DNA of 6,983 nucleotides from Bacteroidota bacterium. Lineage in GTDB: Bacteria; Bacteroidota; Bacteroidia; NS11-12g; UBA9320. Within the stretch, counting starts at the first letter, position 1. The number at the start of each line of letters is the position of its first letter. The notes below the pieces were generated by a model. That model did not search any database and had not been told where the DNA came from. It saw nothing but the letters and a program-made list of their open reading frames with translations. Made by a program: the position numbers and the translations under genes. The stretch spans positions 1 to 6,983 of the forward strand of contig JAHEKB010000124.1 of the NCBI GenBank assembly GCA_024638525.1. The letters are read 5' to 3'. This document shows, piece after piece, positions 6,051 to 6,983 of the stretch.

Positions 6051-6983
6051 ATGAAAGACATTACAACAAATTTTAAACGGCTTTTTTCACTTTTAGTACT
6101 GCTTACAGCAAGCGTTGGATTGGCACTAGGCCAGTCTTATTGCGTATCTGGAGCATACATTAATAGTGACTCTCAGATCGACAATGTTAAGTTGGTAGGA
6201 GACAATGTGACCATTGACAATCAGAGTCCTGGTACCGGATGCGAATTGTATACGGATTACACATCGATTACTCCAGCGGATATCACGGCAGGGTCAAACT
6301 ACACGGTCGAAGTGACCTATGGACATTGCAATTCCGTTTGGGCAAGAGATGTTAAGATTTACATCGATTACAATCAGGACTACAGCTTCGCTACAACAGA
6401 GAAGGTTGGACAAGTTATACAAGCAGGGGGAACAGCAGTTATGAATATTCCCTTCTCGGTACCTTGTAATGTATCTACTGGACAAACCAGAATGAGGGTA
6501 GTCATGGATGAATATAGTGGAGCAAATCCATGTGGTACTTATCCATATGGAGAAACTGAAGACTATACAGTTGACGTCAGTAAACCTACATCACTTAGTG
6601 CGGCATTCTTTATGCCTGACACGGCTTATGTGGGTACTATCGTACAAATGACCAATGGATCTAGTGGAAATATTGCAAGTGATTGGGATATTGACAACGA
6701 CGGTAATTATGACTATAGCTCAGCCAATGCGGAGCACATTTATACTTCTACTGGAACATATACAGTTAAGCTGCGTAATTACAATTGTGCAGGAACAGAT
6801 TCCAGTACTAGGGATATTGTTATTGTTAACCCAACAGCCCCACCGGTAGCTGATTTTGTTGCTACGAAGAATGTGGTTGAGTTGTTTGATGTATTTCAGT
6901 TGATTGATTTGAGTTCAAATGGGGCGACCTATTGGAACTGGTATTTGACCAACGGCACGGACACGATAGACTATTTGGATTTG
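6051..6983 (+). CDS. Secreted GEVED- and PKD-domain protein, probable T9SS-exported surface protein (5' part; runs off the window)
   Basis: The frame is open from the ATG to the last base (311 codons, no stop), so the gene continues beyond the window. An in-frame TAA 18 bases upstream of the ATG, with no other start between, fixes this ATG. Residues 1-27 form a signal peptide (basic FKR, hydrophobic LFSLLVLL core, likely cleavage ALG|Q at 27/28). Residues about 30-176 match a GEVED domain: opening SYCVSG, then CELYTDYTSI, VKIYIDYNQDYSF, TRMRVVMDE, and the signature GETEDYTVDV at 167-176 (Thr replaces the usual Val). Residues about 184-261 form a PKD-like beta-sandwich with DWDIDNDGNYDY at 211-222 and the closing GTYTVKLRN. 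A second PKD-like repeat starts near 264 (VADFVATKN, then WNWYLTNG) and is cut. In Bacteroidota this layout is common in large adhesins or at the front of secreted enzymes carrying a C-terminal sorting domain, which would lie outside the window. Any catalytic module is unseen. Confidence 0.88.
   Translation, partial: MKDITTNFKRLFSLLVLLTASVGLALGQSYCVSGAYINSDSQIDNVKLVGDNVTIDNQSPGTGCELYTDYTSITPADITAGSNYTVEVTYGHCNSVWARDVKIYIDYNQDYSFATTEKVGQVIQAGGTAVMNIPFSVPCNVSTGQTRMRVVMDEYSGANPCGTYPYGETEDYTVDVSKPTSLSAAFFMPDTAYVGTIVQMTNGSSGNIASDWDIDNDGNYDYSSANAEHIYTSTGTYTVKLRNYNCAGTDSSTRDIVIVNPTAPPVADFVATKNVVELFDVFQLIDLSSNGATYWNWYLTNGTDTIDYLDL

Noticed and set aside
6294..6849. Open frames at 6294-6485 (minus) and 6655-6849 (plus).
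   Set aside because: They are shadows of the GEVED/PKD gene, whose frame is continuous from 6051 to the window end and has a signal peptide and domain motifs.

Overview
The window reads as an ordinary chromosomal stretch from a member of the Bacteroidota, probably a marine or environmental Cytophagia- or Flavobacteriia-like organism. The clues are two secreted proteins of the kind exported by the type IX secretion system (T9SS; one has a visible C-terminal sorting domain, the other a GEVED plus PKD layout), the lack of clear Shine-Dalgarno sequences, TAnnTTTG-type promoter elements, and a base composition of roughly 40% G+C judged by eye. No genus can be named from the sequence alone.

Layout from left to right. 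Positions 1-159 hold the 3' end of accB (biotin carboxyl carrier protein, with its biotinylation lysine). Four bases later comes a complete accC (biotin carboxylase, 164-1504). Together they form the biotin-carboxylation half of acetyl-CoA carboxylase, the first committed step of fatty acid synthesis. accC runs tail to tail into a minus-strand gene, and the two stop codons overlap. That gene (2154-1501) encodes a small secreted protein with a T9SS type A sorting domain. It lies 3 bases downstream of an nfu/NifU-like Fe-S scaffold gene (2721-2158), so the two are probably cotranscribed. Upstream on the same strand is a long gene (5901-2806) for a UvrD-type superfamily 1 helicase fused to a C-terminal PD-(D/E)XK nuclease of the RecB/AddB type, with four cysteines placed to hold an Fe-S cluster. 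A 149-base AT-rich divergent intergenic region separates it from a plus-strand gene beginning at 6051. This last gene runs open off the right edge and encodes a signal peptide, a GEVED domain and PKD repeats: a probable cell-surface or secreted protein of which only the first 311 residues are visible.

The window is gene-dense, with no gap over 150 bases. I see no RNA gene, mobile element, CRISPR array or phage gene, and no gene that looks broken. The most interesting points are the single-chain helicase-nuclease with a variant Fe-S cysteine spacing, its position next to an Fe-S scaffold gene, and the small cysteine-rich T9SS cargo cotranscribed with that scaffold gene. I do not see convincing evidence for a wholly new system.
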